Notes: generated from the letters alone by a model not told the origin. DNA of 64,000 bases from Pseudomonas triticifolii (GCF_014358015.1 NZ_JACONV010000006.1:124001-188000); one strand, 5' to 3'. Counted from the stretch's first letter, positions 28,312-37,841 are shown. Made by a program: numbers and translations.

Positions 28312-29177
28312 AGGGCGATCCCCGAGTGTTTGACCAGACGGCGCGCCAGCAACAGCACCGCCCAGGTCACCAGGCCGAGAATCACCGACAACGCAGCGGC
28401 GACCGTAAAGTTGGCGTAGTTGGTGAACACGTTGTAAATCGCCACCGGCGTGACATTCAGGCGCGTGCCCAGGGTGAAAGCTGTACCGAATGCGCCCATT
28501 GACGTCGCAAAGCAGATCGCCCCACAGGACACCAGTGCAGGCATCAGGCCCGGCACGATCACGTCGCACACCACACGCCAGTGTCCGGCACCGAGTGAAT
28601 GCGCAGCTTCCTCAAGACTTCGGTCCAGACTTTCACACGCTGCCATCACCGTAAGGATCACGCGCGGAATCGAGAAATACAGGTAGCCAATGAACAGCCC
28701 GGTCAGCGAATAGGCGAAGATCCACCGCTCGCCGGCCAGTTCCAGACCGAGCGCGGCGAAGATGCCTTGCCGACCGGCCAGCAGGATCACCAGAAAACCC
28801 ACCACCACGCCGGGAAACGCCAGGGGGAAAGTCAGCAACGCAACCAGCGCCGAGCGGCCGAAGAACTGATTGCGGGCAAGAAACACACCGCTGATCCCGC
28901 CGACCAGCAAGGCCGCCAGCGTCACTACGGTAGCCAACACACAGGTCTGCGCCAGACTGCCCATGTATTGAGCGCTGCTCAGCACCTGCCAGTAACCGCT
29001 GCCATCGACTTCGTTGCCCTGCGCGCCGAGCACGATCAAGTGCGTCAGCGGCAGCAGCCAGAATGCGAGCAAAACCGCCATCGCCGGGGCAAGCGCCACG
29101 GCAGCGGACGGGCGCAGACGCAGCCTGGACAATCCGCTCGAACGCAAAGCAATGACACTCCCCAGCGAAGCGGACAT
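28308..29177 (-). CDS. ABC transporter permease (first)
   Basis: 289 aa, starting MSASLGSVIALRSSG. It has a hydrophobic segment after residue 30 and then further membrane spans, with the EAA loop EEAAHSLGAGHWRVVCDVIVP. It is a PotB-type inner-membrane subunit forming the channel with the next gene product. The start ATG at 29177 shares its first base with the end of the binding-protein gene. Confidence 0.9.
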   Translation of the reverse strand: MSASLGSVIALRSSGLSRLRLRPSAAVALAPAMAVLLAFWLLPLTHLIVLGAQGNEVDGSGYWQVLSSAQYMGSLAQTCVLATVVTLAALLVGGISGVFLARNQFFGRSALVALLTFPLAFPGVVVGFLVILLAGRQGIFAALGLELAGERWIFAYSLTGLFIGYLYFSIPRVILTVMAACESLDRSLEEAAHSLGAGHWRVVCDVIVPGLMPALVSCGAICFATSMGAFGTAFTLGTRLNVTPVAIYNVFTNYANFTVAAALSVILGLVTWAVLLLARRLVKHSGIAL

Positions 29178-30178
29178 TACTTCACCTCTCGCAGGTAACG
29201 AGCCGCGAACGCTTCCTGCACGGCCGCCATGTGCTGGTAATCCACCACACCGGCGCGGGCGTAGTCGCTGTCCGGCAGGAATTGCGCTGCCACATCAGCA
29301 GGCATGGTGGAACGTACCGGACGCAGATACGCCTTGGCCCACAGCGCCTGACCTGCGTCGGACAGCACGAAGTCCAGTACCTTCTCGGCATTGGCACGAT
29401 GCGGTGCCTTGGCGACCAGGCTCATCACGTACGGCACGCCGATGGTGCCTTCCTTGGGGATCACGAACGCGACGTTAGCCTTGTCCTTGTAGCGAGCGCG
29501 ATAGGCATTGAAGTCGTAGTCGACCAGGATCGGCAGCTCACCGGACAGCACGCGGGCATAAGCCGTCTGTTTGGGCACGATGGGCGAGTTTTTCGCCAGT
29601 TTCTGGAAGTAGTCGATGGCGGGCGCGAAGTTGTCCAGAGTGCCGCCCATGGCCTGGTTGATCGCTACGGCCGAGACGTACCCGACGAATGCACTGGAAG
29701 GATCCAGGTAGCCGACCATGCCTTTGTACTCAGGCTTGAGCAGGTCCGCCCAGCTCTGCGGCACAGGCAAACCGCCCAACGCATCGACGTTGACCATGAT
29801 GCCCAACGTCCCGGAATGGATGGCGAACCAGTGCCCGGCCGGGTCTTTCAAACCTGCGGGGATTTCATCCCAGTGCTTGGGTTTGTAGGTGTCGACCACG
29901 CCAGCCTTCTGTGCCTGCAGGCCGAAGGTCACGCCGTAATACACCACGTCGGCCACCGGCGCGGCCTGCTCGGCGACGATTTGCGCCAGCGCCTGCCCGG
30001 AGTTCTTGTTGTCCAGCGGCACCTGCACGCCCGTGCTGTCGGCAATCGCCTTGAGCTGCGAACCCCAATCCGCCCACTCGGGCGGGCAGTTGTAGCAAAT
30101 CGCGGTTTCGGCGGCCTGGGCAAGGCTGGCCGCACCACACAACAACAGTGCCGCGAGGGTTTTACTGAAGCTGAGCAT
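29177..30178 (-). CDS. ABC transporter periplasmic substrate-binding protein
   Basis: 333 aa from ATG 30178. The signal peptide MLSFSKTLAALLLCGAASL ends at AQA (cleavage near residue 22). The mature part starts with ETAICYNCPPEWADWG; the CxxC pair is unusual. It belongs to the AfuA/FbpA/PotD-like extracellular binding protein group (SGTLGIMVNVDALG, PKEGTIGVPYVMSLV). The conserved tyrosine pair of ferric-binding proteins was not recognised, so the ligand is unknown; polyamine, phosphonate or phosphodiester are possible. It overlaps the end of the regulator gene by 17 bp. Confidence 0.88.
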   Translation of the reverse strand: MLSFSKTLAALLLCGAASLAQAAETAICYNCPPEWADWGSQLKAIADSTGVQVPLDNKNSGQALAQIVAEQAAPVADVVYYGVTFGLQAQKAGVVDTYKPKHWDEIPAGLKDPAGHWFAIHSGTLGIMVNVDALGGLPVPQSWADLLKPEYKGMVGYLDPSSAFVGYVSAVAINQAMGGTLDNFAPAIDYFQKLAKNSPIVPKQTAYARVLSGELPILVDYDFNAYRARYKDKANVAFVIPKEGTIGVPYVMSLVAKAPHRANAEKVLDFVLSDAGQALWAKAYLRPVRSTMPADVAAQFLPDSDYARAGVVDYQHMAAVQEAFAARYLREVK

Positions 30179-31181
30179 GAAGCATCTCCTGATAGGACTG
30201 GATACTTTCGCCGAGCCGGATATGGCACGGCAGGCAATGGGAAACCGGCGCAGCGCCGGCAATCTGGGCCAACAACTGGTCAATGAGGGTGTGCGCCAGT
30301 TCGGCAATGGGCTGAACGACGGTGCTTAAGGTGGGGTGCATCTGGGTGCCCAGGGCGATGCCATCGAAGCCCATCACCGACACGCGCTGAGGCACCTCCA
30401 GCCCGTTGCGTCGCAACTCGGCAATCAGGCTGATGGCCAGCAGGTCGTTGGAGCAGACCAGCGCCGTCGGCGCATCGGGGCCGCGCAGCAGGGGTTCGAG
30501 CGCGGCAAAATCAGCCTGGGTGTGAGCAGGCATTTCGATGACCGGCAGTTGCTCAAGGCCATGCTCGATCATCGCGTCGCCATAGCCCGCATAGCGCAGG
30601 CGAGCGCGATCCGACTGCATGGCCGGACCTGCGACCATGGCGATACGCTTGTGCCCCAGCTCAATCAAATGGCGGGTGGCCAGCGCCATGCCTGCACGGT
30701 TATCCACCGAGACAGCGCTGTAGTCCGGGTTGTCGGTCTGGTGGTAAGCCAGCACGAAAGGCGTGTCTTCGTTGATCAGGCCTTGCAGCACCTGATTGTG
30801 CTCGGCGTCGGTCACTGTCAGCACCAGCCCGTCGACCCGTTGGCGCAGCAGCTCTTCCACCACGTCACTTTCACGCTCGCTGGCGTAGTCGGTGGTGGCC
30901 AGCAACAGGTTGTAGCCGCGCTGACGAGCAGCACTCTCCATGGCCTGAAACTGTTCGGCAAAAACGGGGTTGTGAAGATTGGGGACGATCACGCCGATGA
31001 GGTTGGTGGTCTGCAGGCGCAACTGACGACCCAGCCGGTTCGGCCGGAAGCCCAGCTCGCGAGCGGCAACGAATACCTTTTCGCGGGTATCGGAACGCAC
31101 CACATCAGGCGTGGCAAAAGCACGGGCAGCCGTGGCCCGGGAAACCCCCGCCAGGCGTGCCACCGTTTTCAGATCCGTCAT
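30162..31181 (-). CDS. LacI/GalR-family transcriptional regulator
   Basis: 339 aa. The N-terminal LacI helix-turn-helix is TDLKTVARLAGVSRATAARA, and the hinge-proximal FRPNRLGRQLR is typical. The periplasmic-binding-protein-like effector domain starts at TNLIGVIVPNLHNP. The gene overlaps the binding-protein gene, so regulator and transporter are probably co-transcribed. A perfect 14-bp palindrome with a central CG lies 14 bp before its start codon (31195-31208) and is the likely operator for autoregulation. The effector is probably the transported compound or a product. Confidence 0.92.
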   Translation of the reverse strand: MTDLKTVARLAGVSRATAARAFATPDVVRSDTREKVFVAARELGFRPNRLGRQLRLQTTNLIGVIVPNLHNPVFAEQFQAMESAARQRGYNLLLATTDYASERESDVVEELLRQRVDGLVLTVTDAEHNQVLQGLINEDTPFVLAYHQTDNPDYSAVSVDNRAGMALATRHLIELGHKRIAMVAGPAMQSDRARLRYAGYGDAMIEHGLEQLPVIEMPAHTQADFAALEPLLRGPDAPTALVCSNDLLAISLIAELRRNGLEVPQRVSVMGFDGIALGTQMHPTLSTVVQPIAELAHTLIDQLLAQIAGAAPVSHCLPCHIRLGESIQSYQEMLHAQLQ

Positions 31182-31194
31182 TGTCGCCCCCGTT

Positions 31195-31208
31195 TGAGAT
31201 CGATCTCA
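31195..31208. promoter_or_regulatory. Candidate LacI-family operator
   Basis: TGAGATCGATCTCA is a perfect palindrome with a central CG, the hallmark of LacI/GalR operators. It sits 14 bp upstream of the regulator gene start, where binding would block the whole regulator-ABC-phosphoesterase operon. Confidence 0.6.
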
Positions 31209-31378
31209 TTGGCGGCGACTGTAAAGCCCCAAGATGGCTGAATAGCGAACGGACGATGACCGTTTGGTGACAAACCCGCCTTTGCACAGATTAAACATCC
31301 AGGCTTTTAGCGAACCGGGACCGGTCTGCGTTAACATCAGCGGTCCGACGCGGCAACCTGCTGCGCGCAGGAGTAGTC

Positions 31379-32353
31379 ATGGCTCATCCGTTCGCAACAC
31401 TTACTCCCGACCTGGTCCTCGATGCTGTCGAAAGCATCGGTTTTCTCAGCGATGCGCGCATTCTGGCGCTCAACAGTTATGAAAACCGGGTGTATCAGGT
31501 CGGTATCGAAGACGGCCAGCCGCTGATCGCCAAGTTCTACCGCCCGCAACGCTGGACCAACGAGGCGATCCTCGAAGAACACAGCTTCACCCACGAGCTG
31601 ACCACGGTCGAAGTGCCGGTGGTCGCCCCCATGGTGCACAACGGTGAAACCCTGTTCGAACATGCAGGCTTTCGCTTCACGCTGTTTCCGCGTCGTGGCG
31701 GACGTGCGCCCGAGCCGGGCAATCTCGACCAGTTGTACCGTCTGGGGCAGTTGCTCGGCCGCATTCACGCCGTGGGCGCAACCAAGCCATTCGCGCACCG
31801 CGAGGCGCTGGGCGTGAAGAACTTCGGTCGTGATTCGGTCAATTACCTGCTGGAGAACGACTGCATCCCACGCAGCCTGCTGCCCGCCTACGAGTCCGTG
31901 GCGCGTGACCTGCTCAAGCGTGTCGAGGACGTTTACGCCACAACGCCCCACACCAACATCCGCATGCACGGCGACTGTCACCCCGGCAACATGATGTGCC
32001 GCGACGACGTGTTCCACATCGTCGACCTGGACGATTGCCGCATGGGGCCTGCGGTGCAGGACATCTGGATGATGCTGGCTGGTGATCGTCAGGAACGCCT
32101 TGGCCAATTGTCCGAGTTGATGGACGGCTACAACGAATTCCACGACTTCGATCCGCGCGAACTGGCCCTGATCGAACCGCTGCGCGCCCTGCGCCTGATG
32201 CATTACAGCGCATGGCTGGCCAGGCGCTGGGATGACCCCGCGTTCCCGCACAGCTTCCCCTGGTTCGGCACCGAGCGTTACTGGGGCGACCAGATCCTGG
32301 CCCTTCGCGAGCAAATGTCAGCGTTGAATGAGGAGCCGTTGAAGCTGTTTTGA
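31379..32353 (+). CDS. srkA: Stress-response kinase SrkA (YihE/RdoA)
   Basis: 324 aa, APH-like kinase fold. The catalytic loop is HGDCHPGNMM and the metal-binding segment VDLDDCRMGP. The N-terminal signature is ALNSYENRVYQVG, and PLIAKFYRPQRW contains the ATP-binding lysine. SrkA is a Ser/Thr kinase that protects cells from stress-induced death and counters MazF in E. coli. AGGAG stands 6 nt before the ATG at 31379. It is monocistronic, divergent from the lacI-type gene. Confidence 0.93.
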   Translation: MAHPFATLTPDLVLDAVESIGFLSDARILALNSYENRVYQVGIEDGQPLIAKFYRPQRWTNEAILEEHSFTHELTTVEVPVVAPMVHNGETLFEHAGFRFTLFPRRGGRAPEPGNLDQLYRLGQLLGRIHAVGATKPFAHREALGVKNFGRDSVNYLLENDCIPRSLLPAYESVARDLLKRVEDVYATTPHTNIRMHGDCHPGNMMCRDDVFHIVDLDDCRMGPAVQDIWMMLAGDRQERLGQLSELMDGYNEFHDFDPRELALIEPLRALRLMHYSAWLARRWDDPAFPHSFPWFGTERYWGDQILALREQMSALNEEPLKLF

Positions 32354-32403
32354 ACGTTCCCCTACACGTATACGCACATCTGGGCGAATCGACGCGGGCG
32401 TTG

Positions 32404-32493
32404 GTGGGAGCGAGCTTGCTCGCGAAGAGGCCGGAACAGCTCCGGAAGAAGAGTCGCCTGAAGGCTGGCCTTCGCGAGCAAGCTCGCTCCCAC
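32404..32493. repeat. REPIN (inverted REP pair)
   Basis: Forward REP at 32404-32426 and inverted REP at 32471-32493, of the same family as the IS110 target. Both are intact, so the window holds unoccupied sites with the identical GCTCGCTCCCAC junction. It lies between srkA and rarD. Confidence 0.9.
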
Positions 32494-32533
32494 AAGTCCT
32501 TGTATCTATCGAGCAAAACTGTTCAAGAGCCTC

Positions 32534-32606
32534 GGCGCGAAGCCTGGGTACAGTCAGCAACTCACTACTAAAAACCGGAACAACCTGCTTTTAAGGGACG
32601 ACCCAT
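32534..32606 (+). repeat. Dispersed repeat forming the rarD leader
   Basis: These 73 bp, running up to and including the first two bases of the rarD start codon, match the reverse complement of 36938-37011 with about 86% identity (about ten differences, mostly transitions, one indel). Both copies are next to REP elements. One therefore supplies the 5' leader and Shine-Dalgarno (AAGGGACG) of rarD. Confidence 0.75.
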
Positions 32607-33492
32607 GCAAGCTGCCAATCCGCGCCGCGGATACATCCTCGGCCTGAGTGCTTACACCATCTGGGGCCTGTTCCCCCTCTACTTCAAAGCCATCGCCGCC
32701 GTACCCGCCATTGAGATCATCATCCACCGGGTGCTGTGGTCCGCGCTGTTCGGCTCGATTGTGTTGATGTTCTGGAAGCATCCCGGCTGGTGGCGCGAGC
32801 TGCGGGACAACCCGAAGCGCCTCGCGGTGCTGGCCCTGAGTGGTTCACTGATCGCCGCCAACTGGATTGTGTACGTGTGGGCGGTGAACAACGGACGCAT
32901 GGTCGAAGCCAGTCTGGGCTATTACATCAACCCGCTGGTCAACGTGCTGCTCGGCATGGTGCTGCTGGGCGAGCGGCTCAGGCGTCTGCAATGGCTGGCG
33001 GTCGGGTTCGCCGCAGCGGGCGTCGCGCAACAGGTCTGGCAGGTCGGCAACCTGCCCTGGGTCTCGCTGGTGCTCCCGCTGACCTTCGGGTTCTACGGGC
33101 TGATCCGCAAAAAAGCCCCGGTGGCCGCATTGCCCGGCCTGGTCGTGGAAACCTGGATGCTCGTGCCGCTGGCGTTGATCTGGCTGGCACTCAACCCGAC
33201 CGCGCTCAGCGCACAAGCCGAATTCTGGACCACCTCGCAAGCCATCTGGCTGGCTGCTGCAGGTCCGGTGACGCTCATACCGCTGGTGTGTTTCAACGCC
33301 GCGGCCCGTCACCTGCCCTACACCACACTGGGCTTTCTTCAATATCTGGCGCCGACGCTGGTGCTGCTGTTGGCCGTGCTGCTCTACGATGAGCACATGA
33401 GCGCCAGCACCATCATCACGTTCGCCTGCATCTGGGCGGGTCTGGCGATTTACAGCATCGACGCCTGGCTGAGTTTACGCCGGCGAGCCTGA
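32605..33492 (+). CDS. rarD: RarD-type EamA-family membrane transporter
   Basis: 295 aa with about ten hydrophobic segments in two EamA repeats. The N-terminus (RRGYILGLSAYTIWGLFPLYFK) and YYINPLVNVLLGMVLLGERL match RarD, first annotated as a chloramphenicol-sensitive protein. Substrate unknown. The start ATG is at 32605, with AAGGGACG upstream within the dispersed repeat described separately. It is probably monocistronic. Confidence 0.92.
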   Translation: MQAANPRRGYILGLSAYTIWGLFPLYFKAIAAVPAIEIIIHRVLWSALFGSIVLMFWKHPGWWRELRDNPKRLAVLALSGSLIAANWIVYVWAVNNGRMVEASLGYYINPLVNVLLGMVLLGERLRRLQWLAVGFAAAGVAQQVWQVGNLPWVSLVLPLTFGFYGLIRKKAPVAALPGLVVETWMLVPLALIWLALNPTALSAQAEFWTTSQAIWLAAAGPVTLIPLVCFNAAARHLPYTTLGFLQYLAPTLVLLLAVLLYDEHMSASTIITFACIWAGLAIYSIDAWLSLRRRA

Positions 33493-33555
33493 TCAAAAAA
33501 CATACAAACCTTCGCAAGCCACGTTCTGCGTGGCCTGCAAAGGGTTCTCCAACGG

Positions 33556-33702
33556 TTATCCACAGGCAGGCTCACGCTATTTGTGCACAAGCCGTTGAAA
33601 CTGTTGGTTTTTTGATCAAATTCCGCAAAGCCTTGCCACGTCTGGCATACAAGGCGATTCCCCCAGCTTATCCACAGGCAGGCGCAGGATAAGCGTGGAT
33701 AA
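33556..33702. promoter_or_regulatory. Cluster of DnaA boxes between rarD and gcvR
   Basis: TTATCCACA (consensus DnaA box) occurs at 33556-33564 and 33668-33676, both continuing GGCAGG, and TTATCCACG on the minus strand at 33694-33702. A TTGTGCACAA palindrome lies between them (33581-33590). An inverted repeat of TGATCAAAAAAC/GTTTTTTGATCA frames the left part (33491-33618). The rest of the 223-bp gap holds no gene. A function in DnaA titration or in regulation is inference. Confidence 0.5.
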
Positions 33703-33715
33703 GCTTGAGCATGAC

Positions 33716-34234
33716 TCAAGCGTCCGTGCGCAGCACCAAATCCACCATCAAATCATCCGCCAGCGTTTCCAGCCGCGCCTGCAAGTCGTCCAGCGCCAGA
33801 CTCACCGGCACGCCCAACACGGCCTCGGCGTGGAACAGCAGTTCGCTGCTCATGGGCGCGGGCGAGACGTCGGTGATCAGCCGTTCGACGTTGACGCCCT
33901 GCTCGGCCAGCACGCGGGTGATGTCGCGCACGATACCGGCGCGGTCGTTACCGACCAGTTCCATGCTGATAGGACGGGTCTGGCCTGCGGTCTCGACCAC
34001 GCTTTCGGCCAGCAGCATGCGGATGCCATGGGCCGAGAGTGCATTCAACGCGGCGATAAGGTCATCGTATTGTTCAGGCTCTACACCCACTTTCAGGATG
34101 CCTGCGAACTGCCCGGCCATGCGCGACATGCGGCTCTCCAGCCAGTTACCGCCCTGCTCGGCGATGCACTGAGCAATGCGCTCAACCAGCCCGGGCTTGT
34201 CAGGGGCAATCAGCGTTACGACGAGATGATCCAC
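33716..34234 (-). CDS. gcvR: Glycine cleavage system repressor-like protein (GcvR, ACT domains)
   Basis: 172 aa from GTG 34234 (MDHLVVTLIAPDKPG), with AGAGGAA 6-7 nt upstream. It has two ACT domains: residues 3-85 (VVTLIAPDKPGLVERIAQ) and about 88-170 (ISMELVGNDRAGIVRDITR). In E. coli GcvR binds glycine and controls GcvA activity on the gcv operon by protein contact. The longer frame to 34795 runs antisense into glcB and is spurious. No gcv genes lie in the window, but glyA and sarcosine genes do. Confidence 0.85.
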   Translation of the reverse strand: MDHLVVTLIAPDKPGLVERIAQCIAEQGGNWLESRMSRMAGQFAGILKVGVEPEQYDDLIAALNALSAHGIRMLLAESVVETAGQTRPISMELVGNDRAGIVRDITRVLAEQGVNVERLITDVSPAPMSSELLFHAEAVLGVPVSLALDDLQARLETLADDLMVDLVLRTDA

Positions 34235-34545
34235 GGTCAATTCCTCTTCTTGTTCACAATGTGGGGGGTTGGATGAGTATAGGCACGGTTGCGCAGCGAA
34301 CCTGATACGGCAAATCGTGTACCGTTCAGCATGACTTATGGAACAATCCGGCCTGTTTTTTGAGTACAGACCGGAAATCGTGACTGGATCGGAAAATCCA
34401 GTCGTTTTAATGACATATTCGCCAGCGTTTTCACAACGCTGTTGCTCATGTAGTATTCCGCGTCGCGCACTACATAACATCAAAACCAATGACAGAGCGC
34501 TCCTTGAGTGAGCTCGACCCTGCTGAGCAGAGTGAGGCAAGTGCA

Positions 34546-36723
34546 ATGACTGAGTACGTTCAAGTCGGTGACCTGCGGGTTGCCAAAGCCCTGTTCGACT
34601 TCGTGCAGAACGAAGCCATCCCCGGAACCGGCGTCGATGCCGGCGCATTCTGGGCCGGTGCGGACAAGCTGATTCACGATCTCGCCCCCAAAAACAGGGC
34701 TCTGCTCGAAAAACGTGACGACTTGCAGGCAAAAATCGATGTCTGGCACCAGTCCCATGCCGGCAAGGCCCACGATGCCTCGGCTTATAAAGCATTCCTT
34801 CAGGAAATCGGGTATCTGCTGCCAGAAGTGGCAGACTTCCAGATCACGACGCAAAACGTCGATGAAGAAATCGCCACCATGGCAGGCCCGCAGCTGGTCG
34901 TGCCAGTGATGAACGCACGCTTCGCACTTAACGCTTCCAACGCCCGCTGGGGCTCGCTGTACGACGCGCTTTATGGCACCGATGCCATCAGCGAAGCGGA
35001 CGGTGCCGAGAAGGGCAAAGGCTACAACAAGGTACGTGGTGACAAGGTCATTGCCTTTGCCCGCGCGTTCCTGGACGAAGCCGCTCCCTTGTCGGCCGGT
35101 TCGCACGTTGACTCGACGGCTTACAAACTGGTCGACGGCAAGCTGGTGGTCAGCCTCAAGGGCGGCAGCAACACCGGGCTTAGAAACGACACGCAGTTGA
35201 TCGGTTTTCAGGGCGACGCGTCAGCACCGATCGCCGTTCTGTTCGAACACAACGGCCTGCATTTCGAACTTCAGATCGACGCGTCCAGCCCGGTGGGTCA
35301 AACCGACCCTGCGGGCGTCAAAGACATTCTCATGGAAGCTGCGCTGACCACCATCATGGACTGCGAAGACTCCATTGCAGCCGTCGATGCCGACGACAAG
35401 GTCATCGTGTACCGCAACTGGCTGGGCCTGATGAAAGGCGACCTGGCTGAATCGGTGTCCAAGGGCGGTGAAACCTTCACCCGCACCATGAACCCTGATC
35501 GGGTGTACACCACGCCCAAGGGCGGTGAAGTCACGCTGCACGGACGTTCGCTGCTGTTCATTCGTAACGTCGGTCACCTGATGACCATTGATGCGATGCT
35601 CGACAAGCACGGCAACGAAGTGCCGGAAGGCATTCTCGACGGACTGCTGACCAGCCTGGCGGCGATCCACAACCTCAACGGCAACACATCACGCAGCAAC
35701 AGCCGCCGCGGCTCGATGTACATCGTCAAACCGAAGATGCACGGCCCCGAAGAAGCTGCGTTCACCAATGAACTGTTCGGCCGTGTCGAGCAGGTATTGG
35801 GGCTGCCGCACAACACGCTGAAAGTCGGGATCATGGACGAGGAGCGCCGCACCACGGTCAACCTCAAGGCCTGCATCCAGGCGGCCAGCGAGCGCGTGGT
35901 GTTCATCAACACCGGCTTCCTGGACCGCACAGGTGATGAAATCCACACCTCGATGGAAGCCGGTCCGGTGGTGCGCAAAGCGCAGATGAAAGCCGAGAAG
36001 TGGATCGGTGCCTACGAGAACGCCAACGTCGATGTCGGCCTCAAGTGCGGCTTGCAGGGCAAGGCGCAGATCGGCAAGGGCATGTGGGCCATGCCGGACT
36101 TGATGGCCGCGATGCTCGAGCAGAAAATCGCTCACCCGCTGGCCGGTGCCAATACGGCCTGGGTGCCGTCGCCGACGGCGGCTGCGTTGCATGCGTTGCA
36201 TTATCACAAGGTCGATGTGCACGCCCGCCAGGCCGAACTGGCTCAGCGCGAGCAAGCCTCGGTGGACGACATCCTGACCATTCCGCTTGCCCCCAATACT
36301 GACTGGACGCCTGACGAGATTCAGAACGAACTGGACAACAACGCCCAGGGCATTCTGGGTTACGTCGTGCGCTGGATCGATCAGGGCGTCGGTTGCTCGA
36401 AGGTGCCGGACATCAACGACATCGGCCTGATGGAGGACCGCGCGACGCTGCGCATTTCCAGCCAGCACATGGCCAACTGGCTGCGCCACGGCGTGGTCAC
36501 GCAAGCGCAGGTGCTGGAAAGCCTCAAGCGTATGGCACCCGTGGTGGATCGTCAGAATGCGGGTGATGCGCTGTATCGTCCGTTGGCACCTGACTTCGAC
36601 AGCAACATCGCCTTTCAGGCAGCCGTTGAGTTGGTCATCGAGGGCTCCCGCCAGCCGAACGGCTACACCGAGCCGGTGCTGCATCGTCGTCGTCGCGAGT
36701 TCAAGGCCAGAAACGCTCAGTAA
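34546..36723 (+). CDS. glcB: Malate synthase G
   Basis: 725 aa from ATG 34546 ([16 protein letters not shown]), with GAGG about 9 nt upstream; an in-frame ATG at 34489 would add 19 atypical residues. It condenses glyoxylate and acetyl-CoA to malate in the glyoxylate/glycolate pathways. The family core is [16 protein letters not shown], the active-site arginine/glutamate region lies in [13 protein letters not shown] and nearby, and the C-terminal catalytic Asp lies in the [14 protein letters not shown] region. Full length. Divergent from gcvR across a 310-bp gap with no other gene. Confidence 0.95.
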   Translation: MTEYVQVGDLRVAKALFDFVQNEAIPGTGVDAGAFWAGADKLIHDLAPKNRALLEKRDDLQAKIDVWHQSHAGKAHDASAYKAFLQEIGYLLPEVADFQITTQNVDEEIATMAGPQLVVPVMNARFALNASNARWGSLYDALYGTDAISEADGAEKGKGYNKVRGDKVIAFARAFLDEAAPLSAGSHVDSTAYKLVDGKLVVSLKGGSNTGLRNDTQLIGFQGDASAPIAVLFEHNGLHFELQIDASSPVGQTDPAGVKDILMEAALTTIMDCEDSIAAVDADDKVIVYRNWLGLMKGDLAESVSKGGETFTRTMNPDRVYTTPKGGEVTLHGRSLLFIRNVGHLMTIDAMLDKHGNEVPEGILDGLLTSLAAIHNLNGNTSRSNSRRGSMYIVKPKMHGPEEAAFTNELFGRVEQVLGLPHNTLKVGIMDEERRTTVNLKACIQAASERVVFINTGFLDRTGDEIHTSMEAGPVVRKAQMKAEKWIGAYENANVDVGLKCGLQGKAQIGKGMWAMPDLMAAMLEQKIAHPLAGANTAWVPSPTAAALHALHYHKVDVHARQAELAQREQASVDDILTIPLAPNTDWTPDEIQNELDNNAQGILGYVVRWIDQGVGCSKVPDINDIGLMEDRATLRISSQHMANWLRHGVVTQAQVLESLKRMAPVVDRQNAGDALYRPLAPDFDSNIAFQAAVELVIEGSRQPNGYTEPVLHRRRREFKARNAQ

Positions 36724-36859
36724 CACCGCACCAAGAGCGCTCCAGGGTTCAGGCCCTGGTAGCGCAGGTGCTCATCAAGCGACAGGTCATTTACTGGGAA
36801 AATGTCGTTTGCCGGCGACCCGGTTTCCAAAGCGCCCTAGCTGCGACTGAATAAACGCC

Positions 36860-36882
36860 ATCGCCGGCAAGCCGCCTCCCAC
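36860..36882. repeat. REP (ATCGCCGGCAAGCCGCCTC type)
   Basis: Inverted unit of the second REP family, downstream of glcB. A degenerate partner (TTTGCCGGCGAC) lies about 50 bp upstream. Confidence 0.8.
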
Positions 36883-36937
36883 AAGGTCTGCATTCCTCCA
36901 GCAAGACCTGTTCATAGCGCTGAGCGTGGCAACGTGT

Positions 36938-37011
36938 ATGGGTCGTCCCTTAAAGGCAGGTTGCTCCGGATTTTTAGCAGTGAATTGCTGATTGTGCCCG
37001 GGCCTCGCGCT
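36938..37011 (-). repeat. Second copy of the rarD-leader repeat
   Basis: The reverse complement of this stretch is about 86% identical to 32534-32606. Here it is followed by no reading frame, so it is a stranded leader-like sequence between two REP elements in the 443-bp gene-free gap 36724-37166. Confidence 0.75.
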
Positions 37012-37028
37012 GGCTGAATAAAGATCCC

Positions 37029-37114
37029 GTGGGAGGCGGCTTGCCGGCGATGCAAATTTTCAGTTGGCCCTTCACTGCCCGGCCTGACGCTATCGCCGGC
37101 AAGCCGCCTCCCAC
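37029..37114. repeat. REPIN of the second REP family
   Basis: Forward unit at 37029-37051 (GTGGGAGGCGGCTTGCCGGC) and its perfect inverse at 37092-37114 with a 40-bp spacer. It lies between glcB and the receiver gene. Confidence 0.9.
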
Positions 37115-37166
37115 AGTTCTGTGTTTGCTACGAAACGGCGCGGTATCAGAGCCATTGAGGCGGCTG

Positions 37167-37610
37167 TTACATCCCCAGCTCTCGCCTGATCAGCTTGACC
37201 AGTTGCTTGGTATTGAGCGGCTTGAGCAGAAAATCCACCACGTTCAGGTGCATGGCGTCGATGGCGTCACGCACGTTGGCGTCGCCGGAAACAATGATAA
37301 TGGGCAGTTCGGCGCGCTCGGATTCCCTGACCTGACGTATCAGGTCCAGGCCGTCGGCCGGTGCCATGCGCAGATCCGTGATCAGCAGGCCGATGGAATC
37401 ACGCGTCGCTATCAGCGCCATTGCGCTTTCAACGTCTGGCGCTGTCAGGCAACTGATGTCATTGAGGCTCAGAATTTCGGCCAGCAGTTCGCGCGCGTCG
37501 TTGTCGTCGTCGACGATCAGCACGCGTTGCGGCGTATCGCGGTTCGGTTCCAGCATGACCTCAGTGAGGGCAATGCGCTCTTCGTCGCTGAGTATGTCGT
37601 GGTCAATCAT
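37167..37610 (-). CDS. Receiver-domain-only response regulator
   Basis: About 147 aa if started at ATG 37610 (MIDHDILSDEERIAL); in-frame starts at ATG 37637 and TTG 37721 are possible. A short N-terminal segment precedes one CheY-like receiver: VLIVDDDNDAR (acidic pocket), LLITDLRMAP (phospho-acceptor Asp), IIVSGDANVRD and DFLLKPLN (Lys). No output domain follows, so it probably acts by protein contact or phosphotransfer. It is divergent from the cNMP/CBS gene with no kinase nearby. Confidence 0.82.
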   Translation of the reverse strand: MIDHDILSDEERIALTEVMLEPNRDTPQRVLIVDDDNDARELLAEILSLNDISCLTAPDVESAMALIATRDSIGLLITDLRMAPADGLDLIRQVRESERAELPIIIVSGDANVRDAIDAMHLNVVDFLLKPLNTKQLVKLIRRELGM

Positions 37611-37841
37611 CGCAATCTCATCATTCCCTGAACCCATTCCGACAGCAGACCGCGCAAGATCTGCGATGTATTTCGTCGGCTTCCCGGCCAATGATCGTTC
37701 GCGCTCCAGTGCGTTCGTCAATCACTTATCTGGCATCAAGATGACCATGGCGTTCAACCCAGGCGTAAGACTTACGTCCAATGGGCACTGTGCTACAAGC
37801 GGCCGACCATGGGCACCAATAACAAGAACGTGGAACAGCTC

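Noticed and set aside
33716..34795. Extended N-terminus for the GcvR-like protein
   Set aside because: The added residues run antisense into glcB and do not resemble the family; GTG 34234 has a good Shine-Dalgarno and gives the expected ACT-domain start.
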